Of a DNA stretch of 64,000 nucleotides, positions 36,301 through 44,787 are shown piece by piece. The notes beneath the pieces were generated by a model. That model was not told the DNA's origin and ran no database searches. It saw only the letters and a list, made by a program, of their open reading frames with translations. Made by a program: the position numbers and the translations under genes. Origin of the DNA: JABDIP01 sp965237625 (GTDB taxonomy: Bacteria; Pseudomonadota; Alphaproteobacteria; DSM-16000; Inquilinaceae). Each line of letters opens with the position of its first letter. Positions within the stretch are counted from its first letter, which is position 1. The stretch covers positions 8,033-72,032 of the forward strand of contig CBDEGD010000027.1 in the NCBI GenBank assembly GCA_965237625.1. The letters run 5' to 3'.

Positions 36301-37850
36301 GTGGCCGTCACCTCGATGGCATGGCTGGTGGTGGTCTCGTAGTCGATGACGGCTCCGGTGGCCACGGTGACCACGCCGGTGGTGGCGTCGATCTGGAACA
36401 GACCGCCGGGTTGGAGCTCAGGCTGTAGCTGACGGTGTCGGAGCCATCGGCGTCGCTGGCGAATGCGGTGATCCCGACCACGGTGCCACCGGTGGCGTTC
36501 TCCGCCACGGCGTCGGCGGCGGCATCGCTGTCGCTGACCGCGCTGACGGTGAACTCCGAATTGTCGTCGGCCACGCCGATGGTGAAGCTCTGGGCGCTGG
36601 TCGAACCGTCGGTGCTGGTGGCCGTCACCTCGATGGCATGGCTGGTGGCGGTCTCGTAGTCGATGACGGCTCCGGTGGCCACGGTGACCACGCCGGTGGT
36701 GGCGTCGATCTGGAACAACCCGCCGGGGTTGGAGCTCAGGCTGTAGGAGACGGTGTCGGAGCCATCGGCATCGCTGGCGAATGCGGTGATGCCGACCACG
36801 GTGCCGGCAACGGCGTTCTCCGCCACGGCGTCCGCCGCCCCATCGCTGTCGCTGACCGCGCTGACGGTGAACTCCGAATTGTCGTCGGTGACGCCGATGG
36901 TGAAGCTCTGGGCGCTGGTCGAACCGTCGGTGCTGGTGGCCGTCACCTCGATGGCATGGCTGGTGGCGGTCTCGTAGTCGATCGCCGCACCCGTCGCCAC
37001 GGTCACCACGCCGGTGGTGGCGTCGATCTGGAACAGACCGCCGGGGTTGGAGCTGAGGCTGTAGCTGACGGTGTCGGAGCCATCGGCGTCGCTGGCGAAT
37101 GCGGTGATCCCGACCACGGTGCCACCGGTGGCGTTCTCCGCCACGGCGTCGGCGGCGGCATCGCTGTCGCTGACCGCGCTGACGGTGAACTCCGAATTGT
37201 CGTCGGCCACGCCGATGGTGAAGCTCTGGGCGCTGGTCGAACCGTCGGTGCTGGTGGCCGTCACCTCGATGGCATGGCTGGTGGCGGTCTCGTAGTCGAT
37301 GACGGCTCCGGTGGCCACGGTGACCACGCCGGTGGTGGCGTCGATCTGGAACAACCCGCCGGGGTTGGAGCTCAGGCTGTAGGAGACGGTGTCGGAGCCA
37401 TCGGCATCGCTGGCGAATGCGGTGATGCCGACCACGGTGCCGGCAACGGCGTTCTCCGCCACGGCGTCCGCCGCCCCATCGCTGTCGCTGACCGCGCTGA
37501 CGGTGAACTCCGAATTGTCGTCGGTGACGCCGATGGTGAAGCTCTGGGCGCTGGTCGAACCGTCGGTGCTGGTGGCCGTCACCTCGATGGCATGGCTGGT
37601 GGCCGTCTCGTAGTCGATCGCCGCGCCGGTGGCCACGGTGACCACGCCGGTGGCGGCGTCGATCTGGAACAGACCGCCGGGGTTGGAGCTCAGGCTGTAG
37701 CTGACGGTGTCGGAGCCATCGGCATCGCTGGCGGACGCAGTGATGCCGACGGTTGGGCTGCCGGTAGCATTCTCCGCGACCTGGTTGATGCCGGCATCGA
37801 CATCGGTGACCGGGGTGACGGAGTACTCCGACGTGTCGTCGGTGACACCG
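30190..37850 (-). repeat. Tandem 318-bp repeats in adhesin gene
   Basis: About 24 direct repeats of 318 bp (106 codons). Some units are almost identical, and higher-order duplications are visible: a 636-bp block (two units) near 36,430-37,065 recurs at 37,066-37,701, and a block near 34,198 recurs 954 bp (three units) away at 35,152. The last copy towards the C-terminus has diverged. Confidence 0.85.
33258..36374 (-). CDS. Adhesin fragment C: 106-aa repeats
   Basis: A 1038-codon frame made only of the 106-residue cadherin-like unit, about ten copies, each with GGLFQIDPATGVV, IDYETATSH, EVTATS and SAQSFTIGVTDD. Copies are nearly identical in DNA, indicating recent tandem duplication or gene conversion. 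The apparent start is an internal codon, not a real initiation site. It connects to fragment D if one C is removed from CCC at 33268-33270. Confidence 0.75.
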   Translation of the reverse strand: MVTVATGAVIDYETTTSHAIEVTATSTDGSTSAQSFTIGVTDDNSEFTVSAVSDSDAAADSVAENATGGTVVGITAFASDADGSDTVSYSLSSNPGGLFQIDATTGVVTVATGAVIDYETATSHAIEVTATSTDGSTSAQSFTIGVTDDTSEFTVTAVTDTDATADAVAENATGGTVVGITAFASDADGSDTVTYSLTDDAGGLFQIDPATGVVTVAPGATIDYETATSHTIEVTATSSDSSTSAQSFTIGVTDDTSEFTVSAVTDTDGTADQVAENAAGGTVVGITAFASDADSSDTVTYSLSSNPGGLFQIDPATGVVTVAPGATIDYETATSHTIEVTATSTDSSTSAQSFTIGVTDDTSEFTVTAVTDTDVAADQVAENATGGTVVGITAFASDADGSDSVTYSLSSNPGGLFQIDPATGVVSVAPGATIDYETATSHAIDVTATSTDGSTSAQSFTIGVTDDTSEFTVSAVSDTDATADSVAENAVAGTVVGITAFASDADGSDTVSYSLSSNPGGLFQIDATTGVVTVATGAVIDYETATSHTIEVTATSSDSSTSAQSFTIGVTDDTSEFTVTAVTDTDVATDQVAENATGGTVVGITAFASDADGSDTVTYSLSSNPGGLFQIDPATGVVTVAPGATIDYETATSHTIEVTATSTDSSTSAQSFTIGVTDDTSEFTVTAVTDTDVAADQVAENATGGTVVGITAFASDADGSDSVTYSLSSNPGGLFQIDPAAGVVSVAPGATIDYETATSHTIEVTATSSDSSTSAQSFTIGVTDDTSEFTVTAVTDTDATADQVAENATGGTVVGITAFASDADGSDTVTYSLSSNPGGLFQIDPATGVVSVAPGASIDYETATSHTIEVTATSSDSSTSAQSFTIGVTDDTSEFTVTAVTDTDATADQVAENATGGTVVGITAFASDADGSDTVTYSLSSNPGGLFQIDPATGVVSVAPGASIDFETATSHTIEVTATSSDSSTSAQSFTIGVTDDTSEFTVTAVTDTDATADQVAENATGGTVVGITAFASDAGWI

Positions 37851-39640
37851 ACGGTGATGGTGGCCGTATCGGTGAGGCCACCGGCATCGGTGACGGTGAC
37901 GGTGACAGCCCGGCTCGGCGTGGTCTCGTGATCCAGCAGGCTGGCGTCTGCGACGGTCACGGCACCGGTAGCGGGGTCGATGGCGAAGGCGCCGTCGGCG
38001 TTGCCGCCGGTGATGACGTAGGTAACGGTGTCGCCGACATCGGGATCGCTGGCCGCGACGGTGCCGACGGCGTCGCCGTTCGAGGCGCCTTCCGACACTG
38101 AGAAGCTCTGGTCGGCCGCGATCGGCGCTTCGTTGGCGTCGGTGACGCCAACCGTGACGGTGGCGGTGTCGGTCAGACCAGCGGCATCGGTGACGGTGAC
38201 GGTGACGGCCCGGCTCGGCGTGGTCTCGTGATCCAGCAGGCTGGCGTCTGCGACGGTGACCGCGCCGGTAGCGGGATCGATGGTGAAGGCGCCATCGGCG
38301 TTACCGCCGGTGATGGCGTAGGTGATTGTATCGCCGGCATCCGGGTCCGAGGCCGCAACGGTGCCGACGGCGTCGCCATTACTGGCGCCCTCTGAGACGG
38401 AGAAGCTCTGGTCGGCCGCGACCGGTGCTTCGTTGGTGTCAGTGACGCCGATGGTTATCGAGGCGGTATCTGTCAGGCCGGCGGCGTCAGTGACAGTGAC
38501 GGTGACGGTCCGGCTTGGCGTGGTGTCATGATCCAAGAGCGAGGCATCGGCTACGGTGACGGCGCCGGTGCCCGGATCTATGGCAAACGCGCCGTCGGCA
38601 TTGCCGCCTGTGATGGCATAGGTGACGGTGTCACCGACATCAGGATCGGAGGCCACAACGGTGCCGATGGGAAATCCATCGCTGGCGCTTTCCGACACAG
38701 AGAAGCTTTGATCGGCCGCGATCGGCGCCTCGTTGGCGTCGGTAACGCCGACGGTGACGGTCGCTGTGTCTGTCAGGCCGGCGGCGTCCGTTACAGTGAC
38801 GGTGACAGCCCGGCTCGGGGTCGTCTCGTGATCCAGCAGGCTGGCGTCAGCAACGGTGACCGCGCCGGTGGTCGGATCGATGGCGAAGGCGCCATCGGCG
38901 TTACCGCCGGTGATGGCATAGGTGACGGTGTCACCAGCATCGGGATCCGAGGCCGCCACAGTGCCGACGGCATCGCCATTGCTGGCGCCCTCCGATACGG
39001 AGAAGCTCTGGTCGGCTGCGATCGGCGCCTCATTGGCATCGGTGACGCCGACCGTAATGGTCGCTGTGTCTGTCAGGCCGGCGGCGTCGGTGACGGTAAC
39101 GGTGACAGCGCGGCTCGGTGTTGTCTCATGATCCAGCAGCGACGCGTCGGCCACAGTGACCGCACCGGTGGTCGGATCGATGGCGAAGGCCCCGTCTGCG
39201 TTACCGCTGGTGATGGCGTAAGTGACCGTGTCGCCGGTATCGGGGTCGCTGGCGGCAACAGTTCCGACGGCATCACCGTTCGAAGCACCTTCCGACACGG
39301 AGAAACTCTGGTCGGCTGCGATCGGCGCCTCGTTGACGTCGGTGACGCCCACAGTGACGGTGGCGGTATCGGTGAGTCCGGCGGCGTCGGTCACCGTGAC
39401 GGTGACGGCCCGGCTCGGTGTTGTCTCATGATCCAGCAGCGACGCGTCGACCACAGTGACCGCACCGGTGGTCGGATCGATGGCGAAGGCGCCGTCCGCG
39501 TTGCCGCCGGTGATGGCATAGGTGACGGTGTCGCCGACATCGGGATCACTGGCCGCCACGGTGCCGACGGCGTCGCCATTCGATGCGCCCCTCCGACACT
39601 GAGAAGCTCTGGTCGGCTGCGATCGGCGCCTCATTGGCAT
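36308..39640 (-). CDS. Adhesin fragment B: end of 100-aa and start of 106-aa repeats
   Basis: An 1110-codon frame in phase with fragment A if one C is removed from CCCC at 39588-39591. The first 16 or so codons are out of frame. About six more 100-residue repeats follow, then the repeat type changes at about 37,850 to a 106-residue unit starting DDTSEYSV and containing VGITASASDADGSDTVSYSL. The last 35 codons after the missing G at 36408-36410 are out of frame. It has no start signal of its own, so it is unlikely to be translated independently. Confidence 0.75.
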   Translation of the reverse strand: MPMRRRSQPTRASQCRRGASNGDAVGTVAASDPDVGDTVTYAITGGNADGAFAIDPTTGAVTVVDASLLDHETTPSRAVTVTVTDAAGLTDTATVTVGVTDVNEAPIAADQSFSVSEGASNGDAVGTVAASDPDTGDTVTYAITSGNADGAFAIDPTTGAVTVADASLLDHETTPSRAVTVTVTDAAGLTDTATITVGVTDANEAPIAADQSFSVSEGASNGDAVGTVAASDPDAGDTVTYAITGGNADGAFAIDPTTGAVTVADASLLDHETTPSRAVTVTVTDAAGLTDTATVTVGVTDANEAPIAADQSFSVSESASDGFPIGTVVASDPDVGDTVTYAITGGNADGAFAIDPGTGAVTVADASLLDHDTTPSRTVTVTVTDAAGLTDTASITIGVTDTNEAPVAADQSFSVSEGASNGDAVGTVAASDPDAGDTITYAITGGNADGAFTIDPATGAVTVADASLLDHETTPSRAVTVTVTDAAGLTDTATVTVGVTDANEAPIAADQSFSVSEGASNGDAVGTVAASDPDVGDTVTYVITGGNADGAFAIDPATGAVTVADASLLDHETTPSRAVTVTVTDAGGLTDTATITVGVTDDTSEYSVTPVTDVDAGINQVAENATGSPTVGITASASDADGSDTVSYSLSSNPGGLFQIDAATGVVTVATGAAIDYETATSHAIEVTATSTDGSTSAQSFTIGVTDDNSEFTVSAVSDSDGAADAVAENAVAGTVVGITAFASDADGSDTVSYSLSSNPGGLFQIDATTGVVTVATGAVIDYETATSHAIEVTATSTDGSTSAQSFTIGVADDNSEFTVSAVSDSDAAADAVAENATGGTVVGITAFASDADGSDTVSYSLSSNPGGLFQIDATTGVVTVATGAAIDYETATSHAIEVTATSTDGSTSAQSFTIGVTDDNSEFTVSAVSDSDGAADAVAENAVAGTVVGITAFASDADGSDTVSYSLSSNPGGLFQIDATTGVVTVATGAVIDYETATSHAIEVTATSTDGSTSAQSFTIGVADDNSEFTVSAVSDSDAAADAVAENATGGTVVGITAFASDADGSDTVSYSLSSNPAVCSRSTPPPAWSPWPPEPSSTTRPPPAMPSR

Positions 39641-42600
39641 CGGTGACGCCGACCGTAATGGTCGCTGTGTCTGTCAGGCCGGCGGCGTCGGTGACGGTAA
39701 CGGTGACAGCGCGGCTCGGTGTTGTCTCATGATCCAGCAGCGACGCGTCGGCCACAGTGACCGCACCGGTGGTCGGATCTATGGCAAACGCGCCGTCGGC
39801 ATTGCCGCCTGTGATGGCGTAAGAGACGGTGTCACCGACATCGGGATCACTGGCCGCCACGGTGCCGACGGCGTCGCCGTTGGATGCACCCTCTGAGACG
39901 GAGAAGCTCTGATCGGCGGCGATCGGCGCCTCGTTGACGTCGGTGACGCCGACGGTGACGGTCGCTGTGTCTGTCAGGCCGGCGGCGTCCGTTACAGTGA
40001 CGGTGACCGCCCGGCTCGGCGTGGTCTCATGGTCCAGCAGCGACGTGTCGGCCACAGTGACGGCGCCGGTGGTCGGGTCGATGGCGAAGGCCCCGTCTGC
40101 GTTACCGCTGGTGATGGCGTAAGTGACCGTGTCGCCGGTATCGGGGTCGCTGGCGGCAACAGTTCCGACGGCATCGCCGTTCGAAGCGCCCTCCGACACC
40201 GAGAAGCTCTGATCGGCCGCGATCGGCGCCTCGTTGGCGTCGGTGACGCCGACGGTGATCGTGGCGGTATCGGTCAGGCCGGCGGCATCGGTCACCGTGA
40301 CGGTGACAGCCCGGCTTGGCGTGGTCTCGTGATCGAGCAGTGACGCATCAGCCACGGTGACCGCGCCGGTGGTCGGATCGATGGCGAAGGCGCCATCGGC
40401 GTTACCGCCGGTGATGGCATAGGTGACGGTGTCACCGACATCGGGATCCGAGGCAGCCACAGTGCCGACGGCATCGCCATTGCTGGCGCCTTCTGATACG
40501 GAGAAGCTCTGGTCGGCCGCGATCGGCGCCTCATTGGCGTCCGTGACGCCGACGGTGATCGTGGCGGTATCGGTGAGACCGGCGGCATCGGTCACGGTGA
40601 CGGTGACCGCCCGGCTCGGTGTAGTCTCATGATCGAGCAGTGAGGCATCAGCCACGGTGACGGCGCCGGTGGTCGGATCGATGGCGAAGGCGCCATCGGC
40701 ATTACCGCCGGTGATGGCATAGGTGACGGTGTCACCAGCATCGGGATCCGAGGCCGCCACAGTGCCGACGGCATCGCCATTGCTGGCGCCTTCTGATACG
40801 GAGAAGCTCTGGTCGGCCGCGATCGGCGCCTCATTGGCGTCCGTGACGCCGACGGTGATCGTGGCGGTATCGGTGAGACCGGCGGCATCGGTCACGGTGA
40901 CGGTGACCGCCCGGCTCGGTGTAGTCTCATGATCGAGCAGTGAGGCATCAGCCACAGTGACCGCGCCGGTGGTCGGATCGATGGCAAAGGCCCCGTCTGC
41001 ATTGCCACCGGTGATGGCATAGGTGACGGTGTCACCAGCATCGGGATCCGAGGCCGCCACAGTGCCGACGGCATCGCCATTGCTGGCGCCCTCTGAGACG
41101 GAGAAGCTTTGATCCGCTGCGATCGGCGCCTCGTTGGCGTCTGTGACGCCGACCGTGATCGTGGCCGTGTCTGTCAGGCCGGCGGCATCTGTCACCGTGA
41201 CAGTGACCGCCCGGCTCGGGGTAGTCTCGTGGTCCAGAAGGCTGGCATCGGCGACGGTGACGGCGCCAGTAGTTGGATCGATGGCGAAGGCGCCGTCGGC
41301 GTTACCGCTGGTGATGGCGTAAGTGACCGTGTCGCCGACATCGGGATCGCTGGCGGCAACAGTTCCGACGGCATCGCCGTTCGATGCGCCCTCCGACACC
41401 GAGAAGCTCTGATCGGCCGCGATCGGCGCCTCGTTGGCGTCCGTGACGCCGACCGTGATGGTCGCTGTGTCCGTCAGGCCGGCGGCATCGGTGACGGTGA
41501 CGGTGACCGCTCGGCTCGGTGTTGTCTCATGATCCAGCAGGCTGGCGTCGGCGATCGTGACCGCACCTGTGGTCGGATCGATGGCGAAGGCCCCGTCCGC
41601 GTTGCCGCCGGTAATGGCATAGGTGACCGTGTCGCCGACATCGGGGTCTGAGGCAGCAACGGTTCCGACAGCATCGCCATTACTGGCGCCCTCGGAGACG
41701 GAGAAACTCTGGTCCGCCGCGATCGGCGCCTCATTGGCGTCTGTCACACCGACGGTGATCGTGGCGGTATCGGTGAGACCGGCGGCATCGGTCACGGTGA
41801 CGGTGACCGCCCGGCTCGGTGTTGTCTCATGATCCAGCAGCGACGCGTCGGCGACGGTGACCGCGCCGGTGGTCGGATCGATGGCAAACGAGCCGTCGGC
41901 ATTACCGCCGGTGATGGCGTAGGTGACGGTGTCCCCAACATCGGGGTCCGAGGCGGCGACGGTGCCGACGGCATCGCCATTGCTGGCGCCCTCGGAAACC
42001 GAGAAACTCTGGTCGGCCGCGATCGGCGCTTCGTTGGCATCGGTGACACCGACGGTGACGGTCGCTGTGTCGGTCAGGCCGGCGGCGTCAGTCACCGTGA
42101 TGGTGACAGCGCGGCTCGGCGTGGTTTCATGGTCCAGCAGCGACGCATCTGCGACGGTGACCGCGCCGGTGGTCGGATCGATGGCAAAGGCCCCGTCGGC
42201 ATTACCGCCGGTGATCGCATAGGTGACCGTGTCCCCAACATCGGGGTCCGAGGCGGCGACGGTGCCGACGGCATCGCCATTGCTGGCGCCCTCGGAAACC
42301 GAGAAACTCTGGTCGGCCGCGATCGGCGCTTCGTTGGCATCGGTGACACCGACGGTGACGGTCGCTGTGTCGGTCAGGCCGGCGGCGTCAGTCACCGTGA
42401 TGGTGACAGCGCGGCTCGGGGTAGTCTCGTGGTCCAGAAGGCTGGCATCGGCGACGGTGACCGCGCCGGTGGTTGGATCAATGGCAAAGGCGCCATCGGC
42501 GTTACCGCCGGTGATGGCGTAGGTGACTGTATCGCCGGTGTCGGGGTCGCTGGCGGCGACGGTGCCGACGGCATCGCCATTGCTGGCGCCCTCCGATACG

Positions 42601-43820
42601 GAGAAGCTCTGGTCGGCCGCGATCGGCGCCTCATTGGCGTCTGTTACACCGACGGTGACGGTCGCTGCGTCTGTCAGGCCGGCGGCATCGGTGACGGTGA
42701 CGGTGACGGCCCGGCTCGGTGTTGTCTCATGATCCAGCAGCGACGCATCGGCGATAGTGACGGCGCCGGTGGTTGGGTCGATGGCGAAGGCGCCGTCCGC
42801 GTTACCGCCGGTGATGGCGTAGGTGACGGTGTCCCCGACATCGGGGTCGGAGGCTGCCACCGTGCCGACGGCATCACCGTTCGATGCGCCCTCCGACACG
42901 GAGAAGCTCTGGTCGGCCGCGATCGGCGCTTCGTTGGCGTCCGTGACGCCGACGGTGATCGTGGCCGTATCGGTGAGTCCGGCGGCGTCCGTCACCGTGA
43001 CGGTGACAGCACGGCTCGGCGTGGTCTCATGATCCAGCAGGCTGGCGTCTGCGACGGTGACCGCGCCTGTGGTCGGGTCGATGGCGAAAGCGCCGTCGGC
43101 ATTGCCGCCGGTGATGGCGTAGGTGACCGTGTCACCGACATCGGGGTCGCTGGCAGCAACGGTGCCGACGGCATCGCCATTGCTGGCGCCCTCTGAGACG
43201 GAGAAGCTTTGATCGGCTGCGACCGGCGCGGAATTTGAGTCGGTGACAGCAATGGTGACTGTGGCGGTGTCGGTGAGGCCCGCGGCATCCGTGACTGTAA
43301 TAGTGACCGATCGACTGGGCATGGTGTCGTGATCGAGCAGGCTGGCATCCGCCACGGTGACGGCGCCGATAGCGGGGTCGATGGCGAAGGCGCCATCGGC
43401 GTTACCGCCGGTGATGGCATAGGTGACGGTGTCGCCGGCATCGGGGTCGCTGGCGGCAACAGTGCCGACGGCATCGCCGTTGCTGGCGCCCTCCGAGATG
43501 GAGTAGCTCTGATCGGCCGCGATCGGCGCTTCATTGGCATCAGTCACGCCGATGGTGAAGGCGGCTGTGCTGGTCAGGCCGGCGGAGTCTGTGACAGTGA
43601 CGGTGACAATCCGGCTCGGCACGGTTTCATGATCGAGCAGGCTGGCATTGGCGACGGTGACGGCGCCGGTGGCCGGATCGATGGCGAAGGCGCCGTCGAC
43701 GTTGCCGCCGGTTATCGAGAAGGCCAGGGTATCCCCGACATCGGGGTCGCTGGCGATCACGGTGCCGACGGCGTCACCGGTTGACGCGTTTTCGCCGATC
43801 GAGAAGCTGGCCCCGACGGT
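37850..43820 (-). repeat. Tandem 300-bp repeats in adhesin gene
   Basis: About 20 direct repeats of 300 bp (100 codons). Adjacent copies at about 41,923-42,222 and 42,223-42,522 are identical over most of their length, as are those starting near 40,423 and 40,723. The copies nearest the N-terminus are the most diverged, which fits duplication in the centre of the array. Confidence 0.85.
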
Positions 43821-44462
43821 GGTCGGCGCACTTCCGGTTGGCGGTGCCGGCGATGCGCCGCCGCCCTCGACTACCGGCGCCTCTGCGACGGAGTCGGCCC
43901 CCGGCACTACATTGGCGGCGAGATTGATATCGGTCGCCTCGGCCTTCGCCGGCAGGGCGTCTCGTGAGGATACGGTCGGGCCGATGGGGCGCAATAATGT
44001 CTTGCTGCGGCCGAGCCCGGGATTGCCATCGACCCCGGCCGGATCTGATGGAACATCCTCTCCGCTCGATCCCGGTTCTCCAAGGCGACCGCCCGACAGC
44101 GGCGAAGTCTCGCGATCGGCCGGGTCCAGGCCAGGTGTGTCGCGGAAGCTTGTGGTGTCCGTCAGCCGATCGACGGCCGCGTTCTGGCTCTTTTGGCCGG
44201 CGATGTCGCCGACCCTGCTGCCGAAATGTATGTTCGGAAGGTCGACGATCTCAGGCGTTGTCGAATTCGAAGATACCGGCGGATCGGACTCACGCAGGTC
44301 CTTGTCTTCACGTCGGCTGTCGTCCTCCGCGGATCGCGAAAGATCGAACAGTTCCTCCGAAGCGGAATCGGGACTGTTGCGTCCCTTTTTGTCCATGCCA
44401 TCAGCGGCCATATTCACTTCCCCAAGTTTCGACCCAAATGAGAGCCGAGGCAATTTGCGCAA
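39546..44462 (-). CDS. Adhesin fragment A: N-terminus and 100-aa repeats
   Basis: This 1638-codon frame holds the true N-terminus. Residues 1-225 are hydrophilic and low in structure, with no signal peptide, as expected for type I export. A motif of the form LP-x-x-x-FGS-K/R-x-G-E/D occurs twice, at about residues 4-14 and 77-87. About 14 repeats of 100 residues follow, each starting NEAPIAADQSFSVSEG and holding DPDVGDTVTYAITGGN, Ig or cadherin-like with Asp-rich calcium-type sites. The open frame starts at TTG 44462. ATG 44411 has GGGGAAG at good spacing, but using it would lose the first FGS motif. The last 14 codons after 39588 are out of frame. Confidence 0.8.
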   Translation of the reverse strand: MRKLPRLSFGSKLGEVNMAADGMDKKGRNSPDSASEELFDLSRSAEDDSRREDKDLRESDPPVSSNSTTPEIVDLPNIHFGSRVGDIAGQKSQNAAVDRLTDTTSFRDTPGLDPADRETSPLSGGRLGEPGSSGEDVPSDPAGVDGNPGLGRSKTLLRPIGPTVSSRDALPAKAEATDINLAANVVPGADSVAEAPVVEGGGASPAPPTGSAPTTVGASFSIGENASTGDAVGTVIASDPDVGDTLAFSITGGNVDGAFAIDPATGAVTVANASLLDHETVPSRIVTVTVTDSAGLTSTAAFTIGVTDANEAPIAADQSYSISEGASNGDAVGTVAASDPDAGDTVTYAITGGNADGAFAIDPAIGAVTVADASLLDHDTMPSRSVTITVTDAAGLTDTATVTIAVTDSNSAPVAADQSFSVSEGASNGDAVGTVAASDPDVGDTVTYAITGGNADGAFAIDPTTGAVTVADASLLDHETTPSRAVTVTVTDAAGLTDTATITVGVTDANEAPIAADQSFSVSEGASNGDAVGTVAASDPDVGDTVTYAITGGNADGAFAIDPTTGAVTIADASLLDHETTPSRAVTVTVTDAAGLTDAATVTVGVTDANEAPIAADQSFSVSEGASNGDAVGTVAASDPDTGDTVTYAITGGNADGAFAIDPTTGAVTVADASLLDHETTPSRAVTITVTDAAGLTDTATVTVGVTDANEAPIAADQSFSVSEGASNGDAVGTVAASDPDVGDTVTYAITGGNADGAFAIDPTTGAVTVADASLLDHETTPSRAVTITVTDAAGLTDTATVTVGVTDANEAPIAADQSFSVSEGASNGDAVGTVAASDPDVGDTVTYAITGGNADGSFAIDPTTGAVTVADASLLDHETTPSRAVTVTVTDAAGLTDTATITVGVTDANEAPIAADQSFSVSEGASNGDAVGTVAASDPDVGDTVTYAITGGNADGAFAIDPTTGAVTIADASLLDHETTPSRAVTVTVTDAAGLTDTATITVGVTDANEAPIAADQSFSVSEGASNGDAVGTVAASDPDVGDTVTYAITSGNADGAFAIDPTTGAVTVADASLLDHETTPSRAVTVTVTDAAGLTDTATITVGVTDANEAPIAADQSFSVSEGASNGDAVGTVAASDPDAGDTVTYAITGGNADGAFAIDPTTGAVTVADASLLDHETTPSRAVTVTVTDAAGLTDTATITVGVTDANEAPIAADQSFSVSEGASNGDAVGTVAASDPDAGDTVTYAITGGNADGAFAIDPTTGAVTVADASLLDHETTPSRAVTVTVTDAAGLTDTATITVGVTDANEAPIAADQSFSVSEGASNGDAVGTVAASDPDVGDTVTYAITGGNADGAFAIDPTTGAVTVADASLLDHETTPSRAVTVTVTDAAGLTDTATITVGVTDANEAPIAADQSFSVSEGASNGDAVGTVAASDPDTGDTVTYAITSGNADGAFAIDPTTGAVTVADTSLLDHETTPSRAVTVTVTDAAGLTDTATVTVGVTDVNEAPIAADQSFSVSEGASNGDAVGTVAASDPDVGDTVSYAITGGNADGAFAIDPTTGAVTVADASLLDHETTPSRAVTVTVTDAAGLTDTATITVGVTDANEAPIAADQSFSVSEGRIEWRRRRHRGGQ

Positions 44463-44787
44463 ACTGGAGTAATAAAAACATGTTGGCAGTTAAGAAGTCG
44501 TATATCTCTTCTGAAATCTATTCCACGAACAATTTATAGTTAAAATCAACTATGCTTTTATTAATCTTGAGAACTTATGATTGTATTCAACCGAAAGAAA
44601 ATCTCATAATTGGCGAATATCTTTACTGGGCATATGCTCGTTATGATCCCGTTTACCATTATGAAAGGTCCTATCGTTAAAAACAGACGGTCGACATCTG
44701 CGAGAAGCACCGACGTAAATCATCGCGGCAACGGTCACCAATACTGTTGCCGAAACAAAGAGATGGTTCGTCTGGAAGAGGATATGC
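44463..44787. promoter_or_regulatory. Divergent promoter region of adhesin and secretion operon
   Basis: About 325 bp, distinctly AT-rich against high-GC flanks, between the adhesin (minus) and the first ABC gene (plus). An inverted repeat ATAGTT-aaaatc-AACTAT at 44536-44553 is a possible operator. GGAAGAGG precedes the ABC start at 44788. It probably drives both sides, allowing joint control of adhesin and exporter. Confidence 0.6.

Larger units (their letters stand above)
23941..44462 (-). pseudogene. Giant RTX adhesin locus, whole, four frameshifts
   Basis: Five minus-strand open frames are consecutive parts of one gene of about 20.5 kb. Correcting shifts near 39588, 36408, 33268 and 25480 gives a protein of about 6,840 residues. 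Order: a polar, acidic N-terminal region of about 225 residues with no signal peptide; about 20 repeats of 100 residues; about 24 repeats of 106 residues; diverged cadherin-like repeats; a jelly-roll-like module; three LamG-like modules; RTX blocks; and a C-terminal secretion region. This is a type I secreted surface adhesin, matching the ABC and HlyD genes divergent from it. Three shifts are one-base changes in short homopolymers, so sequencing or assembly error is as likely as a true pseudogene. Confidence 0.85.

Noticed and set aside
24304..43784. Long plus-strand open frames (up to 601 codons) antisense to the adhesin
   Set aside because: They mirror the repeat structure and codon bias of the minus-strand gene, have low-complexity composition, and show no domain or ribosome site; they are antisense shadows.
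30190..43820. CRISPR array
   Set aside because: The 300- and 318-bp repeats are coding, in frame and without spacers, so they are protein repeats.
23941..44462. Five independent adhesin genes
   Set aside because: Fragments B-E lack start signals and an N-terminus, and their phases join exactly through single-site shifts seen by comparison with sister repeats.
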